Shown here: one piece after another, positions 54,441 to 64,000 of the stretch | Layout of the letters: each line of letters begins with the position of its first letter | How positions within the stretch are numbered: position 1 is the first letter of the stretch | Source of the DNA: Odobenus rosmarus divergens | Lineage: Eukaryota; Chordata; Mammalia; Carnivora; Odobenidae | Direction: 5' to 3' | Assembly (NCBI RefSeq): GCF_000321225.1 | Contig: NW_004451008.1 | Span: 675,330 to 739,329, forward strand | Length of the DNA stretch: 64,000 nt | The notes under the pieces: model-generated | Seen by the model: the letters and a program-made list of their open reading frames with translations, nothing else | Told to the model about the DNA's origin: nothing | Databases searched by the model: none | Translations under genes and position numbers: made by a program

Positions 54441-55930
54441 TATAATGAGGCTTTGTTATCAATGTTGTCATTACAAAAAACACATCAAGATAATTTCTGA
54501 TTCCAAGATGATCATTATCTCAAGCCAAAAACCCTTATTAGATAGCTCACTGAGGCTGGCGCTGTCCTGGTACTACTCAGGGTAATAGAATCAGGTGCAG
54601 GATTGGCTCTTCCGTTTGCTTAGCACAAGGTCCTGAGAAGAAGAGAGATTTTAAAAGCCATAAATCCCTTCCTTCAAAGAACTTGCAATCACTTTGGGCA
54701 GTCAAGACTAAAGCACATAGAATAGACATTTTAATCCAAGCCACAGTCACTTGGGGAGCAGTGAGTGAGCCTGACTAATATGATAGGAAGGTGTGAAGAG
54801 GTGGAGGGACCAACATGGAGAGAGAAAATGAAGACCACTTGGGAATTCAGATCAGAGTAAGCCATGGAGTGCCTTTTACATTTCTTGAGCTAAGATGTGC
54901 TGAAAGAGTGTTTAAGACCCATTATTCAGAAGATTCTGGGGAGCACTCGTCAGAGTGAGACCGAGTGGACTCAAGGCAGTATCCCCAGTATCTCTGGTCT
55001 GTCACACCCTAATGGAAGAATGACTGCTCGGGGCTGGCATGCAAAGCCTACAGGTCTCACTTTACTCAACAACATGAAGTATTTCACTTTGGACCTTTTT
55101 AAGATAAAATAATCATGAGTTTCCTGTGACCCAGCACCCACCTTTACTCTTTTTAAAATATCTGCACCCTCCCCACCTCCCCCCTGAGCCAAAGGCACAC
55201 CCATATTTTTGACTTTGGCTCTAGAACCATACACGTCATCCCTTCATGCTTCTCTACAGTGTGGGAATTTCCTCTTGCCCAATCTAACCGACATTCCTCA
55301 TGTTGTCTACGCCTGGCAGCTCAAGCAAGATGCCCTTCTTGGCTTTTTACCCCATCTTCCATTTCCTGCCTCTAAGCCTGGTTCCAAGAGACTTGAGGCT
55401 TGCTGGTCTCATCCCAGTAGGTCCTGCACCCAAGCTCTGGCTCTTCTGCAGCTGCTCTGTTCACCGGCCTTGTGGGAGAGGCCAGACCTCACCAAGTCCC
55501 CTGTGACAAAATGCAGACATGATACCAGCCCACTCTTTGAGGCGTCCCAGTGTCTTTCCCTATAAGAAGTCCATCAGAAAGCAAAATATCCTCTCAATAC
55601 CTTGCACAAATGCTTTTGTTAAACTATTTCCCTTCAGCCTTTATTTTACAAGAACCTCCATTTGAATACCGTTCTGTCTTTTGGACAACTTTACCTGGAG
55701 ATATTGCCCAGTGCATTCACATCAGAGACAGTGCAGGAAGTGGTCAAGAATCGGATTCTACAGTTAGTCCAAAAGCTGCAATTTATTTAATTCCTCAAGA
55801 CCCCAGTTTCCTCATCTGAAATACTAGGTTGATAATATATTCACATCATAGATGTGTTGTGAGACTTAAAACAGCTAATTCCTTCAACTGGCATAATGCT
55901 TAGCACTTGGCAAATAGTCAACAATGGGTA
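54441..55930. other. Intergenic, nothing confidently recognised
   Basis: About 55200-55560 is pyrimidine-rich and may be decayed L2. Open frames there have no recognisable family. A weak MIR-like end lies near 55790-55920. Confidence 0.4.
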
Positions 55931-55939
55931 GCTATCAGG

Positions 55940-56042
55940 GGCTATCAGGGGCTGGCTCAGTCCATGGAACCTGCGACTCTTGATCTCAGGGTCATGAGTT
56001 CGAGCCCCATATTGGGCGTAGAGATTGCAATAAAAAATAAAG
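55940..56042 (+). mobile_element. Short CAN-SINE (diverged)
   Basis: GGGGCTGGCTCAGTCCATGG, GGGTCATGAGTTCGAGCCCC, then AATAAAAAATAAAG. Confidence 0.82.
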
Positions 56043-56404
56043 GGTAGCTATTATTGCATTATTAGGAAATACACAATGTATTATTTTTAGAGTCTAACTC
56101 TGGGGAAAAAAGTTTTGTCAGATAATAAGAGGTGTTGAACACAGCATATGTCCCTTTTTGTCTTTGCAGCCATACTCTGGATTCAAAGGTTGTAATCAGC
56201 TCATAGCAAGTGGCTGGTAATATCTACTCCTTCATGTCCAATTCCACAGGTTCTGAACCTTGGCTGCACATTAGAATCACCGAGGGAGCTCTAGACAATA
56301 TGAATCTGAATCTCCCGAGTATCACTATTTTTCTTAAGTTCTCCATTGTTTGTAATGCTTCAAACAGTGAGAACAATTGATTTAGGCCCTCTCTGTTCTC
56401 TTTT

Positions 56405-56611
56405 CATTTTTTTAAATTTTTTAAATATTTTTTATTTATTTATTTGAGAAAGAGAGAATGAGAGACAGAGAGCACAAGAGGGAAGAGGGTCAGAGGGAGA
56501 AGCAGACTCCCCACTGAGCAGGGAGCCCGATGCGGGACTCGATCCCGGGACTCCGGGATCATGACCTGAGCCAAAGGCAGTCGCTTAACCAACTGAGCCA
56601 CCCAGGCGCCC
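56405..56611 (-). mobile_element. CAN-SINE (antisense)
   Basis: TTTTTTATTTATTTATTTGA, AG-rich middle, inverted head TGAGCCACCCAGGCGCCC. A MER5-like scrap (TGCACATTAGAATCACCGAG) lies just upstream at about 56250-56320. Confidence 0.94.
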
Positions 56612-57391
56612 TCTGTTCTCTTTTTAATCTTAATTATCCAGGTTTACATTGTTCCACTTTATTAACTCTTTTAAGTCTTTTTGAAAACAGAAGGGTCATG
56701 AAACTCACAAGGGATGGATAGATGGTCAGATGGATGGCTGTAAGTGTTACATGCTCTAGCACTGTCCCAATAAGAATGGAGAGCACAAGATGGGTATAAA
56801 TGGCATTTCAAAGACTGATAAACAAATTACTACATTTGAAGAATGAAGGACAGGAATAAATAAAAAATGACAGAAAGTTTTCCGGTCTAGTGTGCCTAAG
56901 GGGATGGACTGACACAAGCAAGGAAATAGGGAGCTGGTCTGTGCTTTCCAGTGACTCACAAAGAAACAGACTGACCCAAAAGGCACATCATTTCAGATAT
57001 TTCAGTAGCTGGATGAACATATGAAATCAATGTACAAGTGGAGTATAGACCCTCCTCTGTCTCACCTCATTATTTCATTTACTCTGCTTTCTGTGACCCC
57101 TGCCATATACACAGGGGAGCATCGTTAGTTACTCGTGGACTAAGCTTGTGGAAACTGTAATCACAGGAAGTGATTAGAAAGGACAGGAAGAACAGAAAGG
57201 GAAGAAATTATTCTCTGAAAGTAATCTTAACTTCCATTTCTACTAGTGAGCCAGAAGCCCGAATCTAGCAAAAGACCTTTGTTACGACAGCTTTCCTATC
57301 TTTTGTCTTCTTTATCTGGCATGTGGAGATGGTATCATATTGAGTGGGTGGAAATCACACTATTTTATCATGGCTATTAATAATAATGAAA
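56612..57391. other. Intergenic, nothing recognised
   Basis: Unassigned sequence. Confidence 0.45.
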
Positions 57392-57592
57392 TAGGGGCAT
57401 TTGGGTGGCTCAGTTGGTTAAACATCTGACTCTTGGTTTTGGCTCAGGTCTGATGTCAGGGTCCTGGGATCGAGCCCCGCACTGCGCTCTGTGCTCCGCG
57501 GGGAGTCTGCTTGAGGATTCTCTCTCTCCCTCTGCCCCTCCCCCTGCTCTCTCTCTGTCTCTCTAAAATAAATAATTTTTTTAAAAAATAGA
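57392..57592 (+). mobile_element. CAN-SINE
   Basis: GGGGCATTTGGGTGGCTCAG head, CT-rich tract, AAAATAAATAATTTTTTTAA tail. GATGAAATAAGG after it and AATGAAATAGG before it may be a target duplication. Confidence 0.93.
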
Positions 57593-57735
57593 TGAAATAA
57601 GGACATTTATCATGATGAGCAGTGAGTAATATAGAGAATTGTTGAATCACTCCGTTGTATACCTGAAACTAATATAACACTTATGTTAACTGTACTGGAG
57701 TTAAAATTTTAAAACTTAATAAAAAAATAAAATGA
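57593..57735 (+). mobile_element. L1 3' end fragment
   Basis: GAATCACTCCGTTGTATACC, then TGAAACTAATATAACACTTA and an AATAAAAAAATAAA tail. Confidence 0.75.
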
Positions 57736-58100
57736 AAAGCCAAGATCCTGCCACTCCCACACTTACAGCTTTGCAGCAGTTCTAGTTCACTGAGAATACT
57801 ACTAAAACCCCATATGGTCATCTACAAGAACCCCCATAACAACCTCTTACTCATCCCTCCCTCCTTGCCCGCAGCCACTCCCTTCTTTGTTCACAGTGCC
57901 CTAGTCACAAAGGTCTTCCAACAATTGCCAAATACGACAAGCTCTTTCACACCGTACGTCCTTTATACTTCCTGTCCTTTCTCACTGAATGTGTGTCCCC
58001 TGGCTTTAAGCAAGGCAGCTTCCCCCCCATTCTTGAAGTCTTAATTATAATTTCAAAGAGAGTTTTCTCTGACAATCCTATTCACCACCCCCCATAGTTG
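57736..58100. repeat. L2-like pyrimidine-rich sequence
   Basis: CTCATCCCTCCCTCCTTGCC, TAAGCAAGGCAGCTTCCCCC and TTTTCTCTGACAATCCTATT resemble a decayed L2. Low certainty. Confidence 0.4.
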
Positions 58101-60265
58101 CTTTGTTTTTAAACACAACACCCCGCACTATTTTTTCCTTCGGAGCATATATAGCTATCCGTAATTAAAAAATTATTTCATATAACTGTTAGTATTTGAT
58201 TGATTGATTTCACTCATTATTTCAAAAATTTTGAATGCCTACCACGTTGTTTTGTTCTAGGTTCTAAGGGGATGGCAATACATGTCCTTGTGAGTTTTAT
58301 TTTCTATCGGGAGAGGTGGGAAATACAGCAGCATCAGAGAATGTAAGCTGGGGAGAAGGTTTGACTGGGCGACTAGGATGGGATTTTCTGAAGAAAAGGT
58401 ACTTAAGCTTAGGCTTGAATGACATAAAGAAAAGGTTTGGAAGCTATGAAGGAAAAGAACCCAGAGATTGAGAGTTTGGGTCCTGGATGTGTAATATGCC
58501 TACAAACACCAAGTGGAACAATTAGTAGGTGTTGGGTATACACGTGATGCCTACTAGGAGATGTGGAGGAGAGGTAAGGAGTCGAGTACAGAAGCAGCGT
58601 GGCCCCTGAAACTGAGTATAACTTGCCCAAGATAACGTTCTAGGACCAGGTAGGCTTTTCAGGGAGAGACATGGATAAGGGTTTTCGTTTGTTTGTTGCA
58701 GGAGGTTACAGAGCAATTGGCAAACACATTTTGTATTAATCAGTAACTTCCTTTGTGTTTTGACTTCAAGTCTCTGACTCTTATGGTTCTTACTAAATGG
58801 AACCCCACAGTTAATTGCCAAAACTGCCACGGATAGAGAGCAAGGAATTTTTATTCTACTATTTATGGGCTTTGCTTTCCTTCCAAAATGAGTCATATCT
58901 TCTTGCCTTCATTCTTACATGTATGAGACACTCCAACCTCTGATTGTGCTCAGCTTTATGCCAATCACATGGTTTTTCCTTCAGAAACTTGCCAGGCATT
59001 TAACATGGGCCACTTTGGAAGGCACATAGGAGGACAGTTTTTAAAATTATTATTACTTCTAAACAGGTGACAATTATTAACTGATATTTGATAGCTAAGG
59101 TGGTGGAGAGATGGAGATGAATGATATTATCGTTAAAGTTGAATGTTGGGGGGAAAATGGATGAAATAGTAGTTCTTGGGGGGAAAAAATGTAAGTGCAG
59201 CTTTTGGGGTAAGTACTATTTACCAGCTGGGTGATTTAGTACTGTGTCAACTTGCCTAAGCAGGGATTATGTTTCAAGAAGCCCCGTCTTATATGGTTCT
59301 AGGTTAAAGTTGCTCCAAAGAGAAATTTGTGTGTGATGAAGAAGGTGGAGTGAGGCAGAGCCACTGCTCTTGGGCACCGTGGGCTAAGATGCTTGAGTGA
59401 GGACACAGGGGGACTGAAGGGCTCCAGCCTGTCCCCCCCCCCTCCTCCCCTCCCCTCCAGCTGTGCATGGAGCTCTCTTCCTGCCGCTGGACAGGGTGAC
59501 CTATAGCCACACAAGGCCACAATAGCCTTCTGCAGATTTCCTCACTAACTCCCCATCCCAGGCCCTCTGAGGCTGGATGTGCTGGTCCAGATTTCCCTAA
59601 GAGCTCTGATTTGTCCAACAGCACAATACCCGAGGAAGCCTGATTAGTACCTTTTCTCTGATCCTCCACCTTCTTTTCCCTGGATCTTACTTCCCTACCC
59701 CCTCTGACAACAGTGTAAAGTCTAATCCCTAAGATAAAACTCTTATACCATAATACTCATGGTGGTTCTGCTTCCCTGATCAAACCTTGACAGACAAACC
59801 AACCTTTTTTCTCCTATCATTTTGCATTAGGGGAACACATTCCATTGCTTTCGAAAGCAGACCCAGGCCCAGCAATGCAACTGCCTTTGAGCATCTCCCA
59901 AGACAATGAGTAAAGGCTGTTCCTGCCCTAAGGAGATCAGTTTAGTGGGGGACACAGACCTAGAAAAATATATATCAATCAGCATGAAAATTACAGCGGT
60001 AGGTAGAGGTGTGCTTAAGGGACAGTGAGAATCAGAGAGAAGAGTTGAGTCTAGGGCTGTAAGCGAGGTGTAGGGCAAGGACCTGTCTCATACAGCATCG
60101 TATTCCCAGGGCCAAGGCTCAGGGCCTTAACAGAAAATTAGTGCTCAGTGAACGTTTCCTGAGTTGAACTAAACTGAACTGAATTTGTATATGGCAAAGC
60201 ACTAAGCCCCGGGAATATGGCACTGAACACACAAACACAGCTCGTGCCTTTAGCCTACAATCTAA
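58101..60265. other. Intergenic, nothing confidently recognised
   Basis: Two stretches (about 58250-58520 and 59900-60060) contain phrases common in ancient mammalian repeats, but I cannot name the family. C-run at 59433-59442. Confidence 0.4.
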
Positions 60266-60596
60266 CGCAGTGATCCACAAATGTTCTCATGCATCTGAAT
60301 CTCCTGGAAAGCTCATTAGAACCCAGATTGCTGGGACCCTTTTCCAGAGTTTCTCATTCCATAGATCTGAGGTGGGGACCTGGAGCTGAGTTTCTAACAG
60401 GTTCCTGGGAGATATTGGCGCTGCTGGTCCAGGGACCATACTTTCAGAACTGCTGTTCTCAGCCTGGCTACACATTAGAATCACTTGGACAAGTTTTAGA
60501 AAATATTTTCCTAAGAACATCATTCAGACCTATTAAATCATGTTTTAAGAGCTCTGCAGGTGATTTTAACGTGTAGGTCAGGGTTGAAACCACTGA
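60266..60596 (+). mobile_element. Two adjacent MER5A-like elements
   Basis: First copy to about 60460: GCATCTGAATCTCCTGGAAA, then GCTGCTGGTCCAGGGACCAT. Second: CACATTAGAATCACTTGGAC to GGTTGAAACCACTG. Confidence 0.7.
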
Positions 60597-60599
60597 TGT

Positions 60600-60830
60600 G
60601 ACAAATAGTAGTAGTTACCATTTATTACCTGCTTGGTATGTGCTAACATCTGAAGGTCCCATACCATTCTCACATCTATGAACCCATTTTACAGGTAAGA
60701 ACACTGAGGCTCAGAGAGGTGAGATAAGCTGGCCAAGATCACAAATCAAGTGTCAGGAGGAGAGGCAGAATTGAACCCAGGTCTCTCTGACCACAGAGTC
60801 CATGCTCATAGCCACCAATGACTGTGCCAC
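60600..60830 (-). mobile_element. MIR element (antisense)
   Basis: GTTACCATTTATTACCTGCT, TTTACAGGTAAGAACACTGA and GGCAGAATTGAACCCAGGTC. Confidence 0.78.
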
Positions 60831-61380
60831 ACAGAAACAGGGCACTTGACTTGAGTATTGAATGATGAGTAGAAGTTCTGGGGCAGACAAAGGGGGAAGA
60901 GCATTTCAGGCAGAAGCACTAATGTCGAGGCCGGAAGTCAGAGGTATTCTGGGAAGGATTTCTAGCTCAGTAGAAGGGCGTGACAAAAGGACAGCTGTGG
61001 CGCATCCTCCTCCAAGAGCCTAGAATTATGTGGTGAAGCAATCTAGGACCTGATGGACCAAGAGAAAAAGGAGAAAGATATGGGCAATAATTGACTCAGA
61101 GTTGCCCTAAAATTATATTTAGCAGATGCCGCTTTCCTGCGTTTGGTCTATCTTGAACATCTGCTACTGCTCAATTCGGAAAAATTACCCACCCCAAAAC
61201 GACTTTATGTTCCATATATGTGCAAGATAAATATGAATAAGTAAAAGCCAGAACATACGAGAGGAAAATGTAGGACTAAGATTGAGGCTATTTATATTTA
61301 AATATTCATTTAAACGGTGAAATTCCCTATTAATGTTTCTCTCAGGTTCTTAGTATGTGCGTTCTTTTTTGTATAAAGAA
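60831..61380. other. Intergenic, nothing recognised
   Basis: Unassigned sequence. Confidence 0.45.
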
Positions 61381-61384
61381 CCAC

Positions 61385-61589
61385 TTTTTTAATGATTATT
61401 TTATTTTATTTTATTTTATTTTTATAGAGAGGGAGAGAGAGCGAAAGGAGAGGGAGAGAGAGAATCTCATGCAGGCTCTGCACCCAGCACGAAGCCTGAC
61501 TTGGGGCTCGATCCCACAACCCTGAGATCATGACCTGAACCGAAATCAAGAGTCAGACGCTCAACCAACTGAGACACCCAGGCACCCCC
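61385..61589 (-). mobile_element. CAN-SINE (antisense) with (TTTTA)n
   Basis: ATTTTATTTTATTTTATTTT tract, AG-rich middle, inverted head TGAGACACCCAGGCACCCC. Confidence 0.93.
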
Positions 61590-61609
61590 TGTTCTTTCTT
61601 TTTATATAT

Positions 61610-61880
61610 TTTATAGTACATAATACTTTAATGTTCTGTGTGGGAAATTTAGAAAATACAGAATAATGTAAAGCAGAAAATAAAAGCTATTGTAGTCTCA
61701 CAAGTCAAATGAAACTACTGTGGAAATTCTGGGTTTAACTTTCTAGAAATGTTTTCTCCAAATGTCTTTAGGTGTGTATATTCCAAAAAGGGAATCATGC
61801 TGTAAATTTTTTCCTCAACATAAATCATGACCATTTTTTATGTCCTTAGATTTGATTCCCATAAGTTCTTTCATAATTAT
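61610..61880 (-). mobile_element. Old antisense L1 3'UTR fragment
   Basis: AACTTTCTAGAAATGTTTTC, TGTGTATATTCCAAAAAGGG and ACCATTTTTTATGTCC. Confidence 0.45.
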
Positions 61881-61904
61881 AATAAATATATGAATGCCTT
61901 TTAA

Positions 61905-62002
61905 ATATTTTTTTTATTTTTAAGTAATCTCTATGCCCAACATGGGGTTCAAACTCACAACCCCAAGAGTCACATGCTCCACCCAAGCCAGCCAGACACC
62001 CC
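61905..62002 (-). mobile_element. Short CAN-SINE (antisense)
   Basis: AAGTAATCTCTATGCCCAAC, CAAACTCACAACCCCAAGAG, then GCCAGCCAGACACCCC. Confidence 0.87.
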
Positions 62003-62033
62003 AAATATATGAATACCTTTTTTTGTTTGTTTT

Positions 62034-62163
62034 TTGTTTTTTTTTTTTAGAGACGGTTCCACACCCAGCATGGAGCCCAATGCAGGGCTTGAACGCAGGA
62101 CCCTGAGATCTGAGCTGAAATCAAGAGTTGGAAGCTTAACCGACTGAGCCACCCAGGCACCTC
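62034..62163 (-). mobile_element. CAN-SINE (antisense), shortened
   Basis: T-run, then CCCAGCATGGAGCCCAATGC and the inverted head CTGAGCCACCCAGGCACC. Confidence 0.9.
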
Positions 62164-62610
62164 TGTGGATACTTTTAATTGTGATATACTCCCAAAAAAT
62201 TGCAGTGGGTAAGAAAATTCAGTAAGCATGGTATTTGTTGTTGCTTTTACGGTACTGCCCTGTGGCTAATAGTACAAAATGTGGGCCCATAAAATAGGTG
62301 GAGACCCATCTGTTAGTAGCTGACTCAGAAGGAGGACCAACAGCCTTTACTTCTTGAATACGTGTTTCTACACTTGAGAGGTGATTCAGCTTAAATCTTA
62401 TTCCAGTGAGTGAGGATTATTTGTGAGATTCCAACCTCGGTAGGAAGCAAGTTTCCCCTCACTAGTAAAATGCGAAGTGGAATGAACGAGGTCAGGAGGC
62501 CAAACTCCTTTTCCAAGGTTATCTTTCCTCTTTTACAGGGAACTGCTGCCCCCCAGAGGATAAATGCATAGGTGGAGGTCTTTCTAGGAAACTCAAGGCC
62601 GCTGGGAGAA
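62164..62610. other. Intergenic, nothing recognised
   Basis: Unassigned sequence, ending in a CTC/TTC pyrimidine tract (62616-62647). Confidence 0.45.
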
Positions 62611-62644
62611 AATGCTCTCCTCCTCCTCTTCTTTTTCTTCTTCT

Positions 62645-62873
62645 TCAAGATTTATTTATTTATTTGAGAGAGAGAGAGAGAGCGTGCACGAGTGGGGGAG
62701 GGGCAGAGGTAGAGAATCTTCAAGCTGACTCCCCGCTGAGCATAGAGCCCCGAGGTGGGGCTCGATCTCAGGACCCATGAGATCACCACCCATGAAACTA
62801 CCACCTATGAGATCACAATGTGAGCCGAAACCAAGAGCCTGTCGTCCAACCAGCTGAGCCACCCAGGCATCCC
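62645..62873 (-). mobile_element. CAN-SINE (antisense) with internal duplication
   Basis: CAAGATTTATTTATTTATTT and inverted head TGAGCCACCCAGGCATCCC. It carries an extra ATGAGATCACCACCCATGAA-type repeat at about 62775-62815. Confidence 0.92.
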
Positions 62874-63250
62874 ACTTTCTTTTTTAATGAATACATTTCT
62901 GTCTTTTCTTTTCTTTGCTCTTACGGAGTTGCTGTACAATTTCCCTTTACTTGAGAATTTACTAATTCCCTTTGTTATCTGGTTGTGGGTTTTTTTCCCA
63001 TATGAAAGTTCTTATGTACCCAGGAGGATGTGGGATTCACAAAGGGACGCCAGCCTCTCTGAAGCCTTTGGCAGGGAAAGCTGTCTGTTCCTGGAGGCCT
63101 AGTGTGGATCTGCCACAAACACCAGAGAACAAGAGCCTCCCTTGACAGAAGCTTTTGAATTATATAGGATAACTTAGCCGTGGAGGAACTTAAAAGATAA
63201 AGTCCAGTAAAATATCTCAAGTTTAATGAGTTGGTTTCAAAAGACCACTA
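62874..63250. other. Intergenic, nothing recognised
   Basis: Unassigned sequence. Confidence 0.45.
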
Positions 63251-63252
63251 AG

Positions 63253-63440
63253 AGGGCGCCTGGGTGGCTCAGTCGGTTAAGCGACTGCCTTCAGCTCAGG
63301 TCATGATCCCAGGGTCCTGGGATCGAGCCCCACGTCGGGCTCCCTGCTCAGCGGGGAGCCTGCTTCTCCCTCTCCAGCTTCCTCTGCTTGTGTTCCCTCT
63401 TGCTGTTTCTGTCAAATAGATAAAATCTTAAAAAAAAAAA
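63253..63440 (+). mobile_element. CAN-SINE
   Basis: GGGCGCCTGGGTGGCTCAGT head, near consensus, ending in GATAAAATCTTAAAAAAAAA. Confidence 0.95.
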
Positions 63441-63865
63441 GAGGAAGAAGATAGCAACTTAAAAGGGATTTTTTTTCCCCTGGGGACTTCCAAGAGGAAA
63501 AGTTTAGGTTTATATGAGAATTAATACTATATCTGATTAAAATAAAGTTAAAATATATAAATTATGATATTAAGATAACTAAAGTATTAATAAAAATTTA
63601 AACAGTATAGCTAGTGTTTTCTCTTATAAACATTCTCAAAAACATTTTTAGATGAGAAAAAGGAAATTTTAGCTTTCATTGAATGACCTGGTGTCCCTTT
63701 CAATTATAAAATAAAAAATAGAGATAGGCAAATTGACATTTCACCAACAATTTGTAGTTATAAAAAGGGAATGAAAAGACAAATGCCAGAGAGCCCTTTC
63801 ATTTGTAAAATGTTTAATTATAAAGACACAGCTTCCTATTGAAAAGACTCTAAGAAATCCTTTTA
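63441..63865. other. AT-rich intergenic sequence
   Basis: Runs of A/T with TTAAAATATATAAATTATGA-like sequence; nothing recognised. Confidence 0.5.
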
Positions 63866-64000
63866 GGGGCACCTGTCGCACAGTAGTTTAAGCCTCAGAC
63901 TCTTGGTTTCAGCTCAGATTGTGGTCTTGGGGTCCTGAGATCGAGCCCCTGTTGGGCTCTGTTCTCAGGCACTCAGCAGGGAGTCTGCTTAAGATTCTCT
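63866..64000 (+). mobile_element. CAN-SINE, cut by window end
   Basis: GGGGCACCTGTCGCACAGTA, then GATCGAGCCCCTGTTGGGCT and CT-rich sequence to the last base. Confidence 0.92.

Noticed and set aside
55209..55565. 118-aa frame downstream of KNG1
   Set aside because: No recognisable family, no splice context, and a composition like decayed repeat. No gene is expected here from the human order until well beyond KNG1.

Overview
This is mammalian nuclear DNA, almost certainly from a carnivore and probably a caniform. About 25 tRNA-derived CAN-SINEs lie in both orientations; full copies have a GGCGCCTGGGTGGCTCAG head, a CT-rich middle and an AATAAA-rich tail. L1 copies of carnivore type are also present. 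Exact species cannot be read from the window. The gene order matches the human 3q27 type-3 cystatin cluster (AHSG-FETUB-HRG-KNG1), of which the last three are here, all on the + strand.

Layout. 1-615: inverted 5' end of a young carnivore L1 that runs off the left edge. 1517-14655: FETUB (fetuin-B), 7 coding exons, 384 aa predicted; intron 5 holds a long antisense L1. 14.8-18.0 kb: intergenic, with a perfect 42-bp AT palindrome, an MLT1-type LTR, a MER5A-like element and a MIR. 18044-27241: HRG (histidine-rich glycoprotein), 7 coding exons, 526 aa if exon 3 splices at the expected place. 27.2-29.5 kb: short intergenic gap with a (TG)n tract next to a G-quadruplex motif. 29475-53458: KNG1 (kininogen-1), 10 exons for high-molecular-weight kininogen (622 aa) plus a downstream alternative last exon for low-molecular-weight kininogen (426 aa). 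53.6-64 kb: intergenic and repeat-rich, with no gene recognised.

The three genes encode secreted, mainly liver-made plasma proteins built from cystatin-like domains. FETUB inhibits astacin-family proteases. HRG is a zinc/heparin/plasminogen-binding adaptor. KNG1 carries cysteine-protease-inhibiting cystatin domains, bradykinin and the contact-activation domains. All share a three-exon cystatin module with the same intron phases, used twice in FETUB and HRG and three times in KNG1.

I see no novel multi-gene system. The points most worth a second look are: the expected acceptor of HRG exon 3 reads CG instead of AG while the rest of the gene is intact; HRG's 12-unit histidine repeat has largely turned into proline-rich PPxHG units; FETUB intron 1 needs a GC-AG splice; the KNG1 histidine-rich domain is about 20 residues shorter than human, and its domain 2 motif is QVVVG; and there is a perfect AT palindrome between FETUB and HRG. 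Comparisons with human proteins are from memory, and repeat family names are from recognition, not from a database search.
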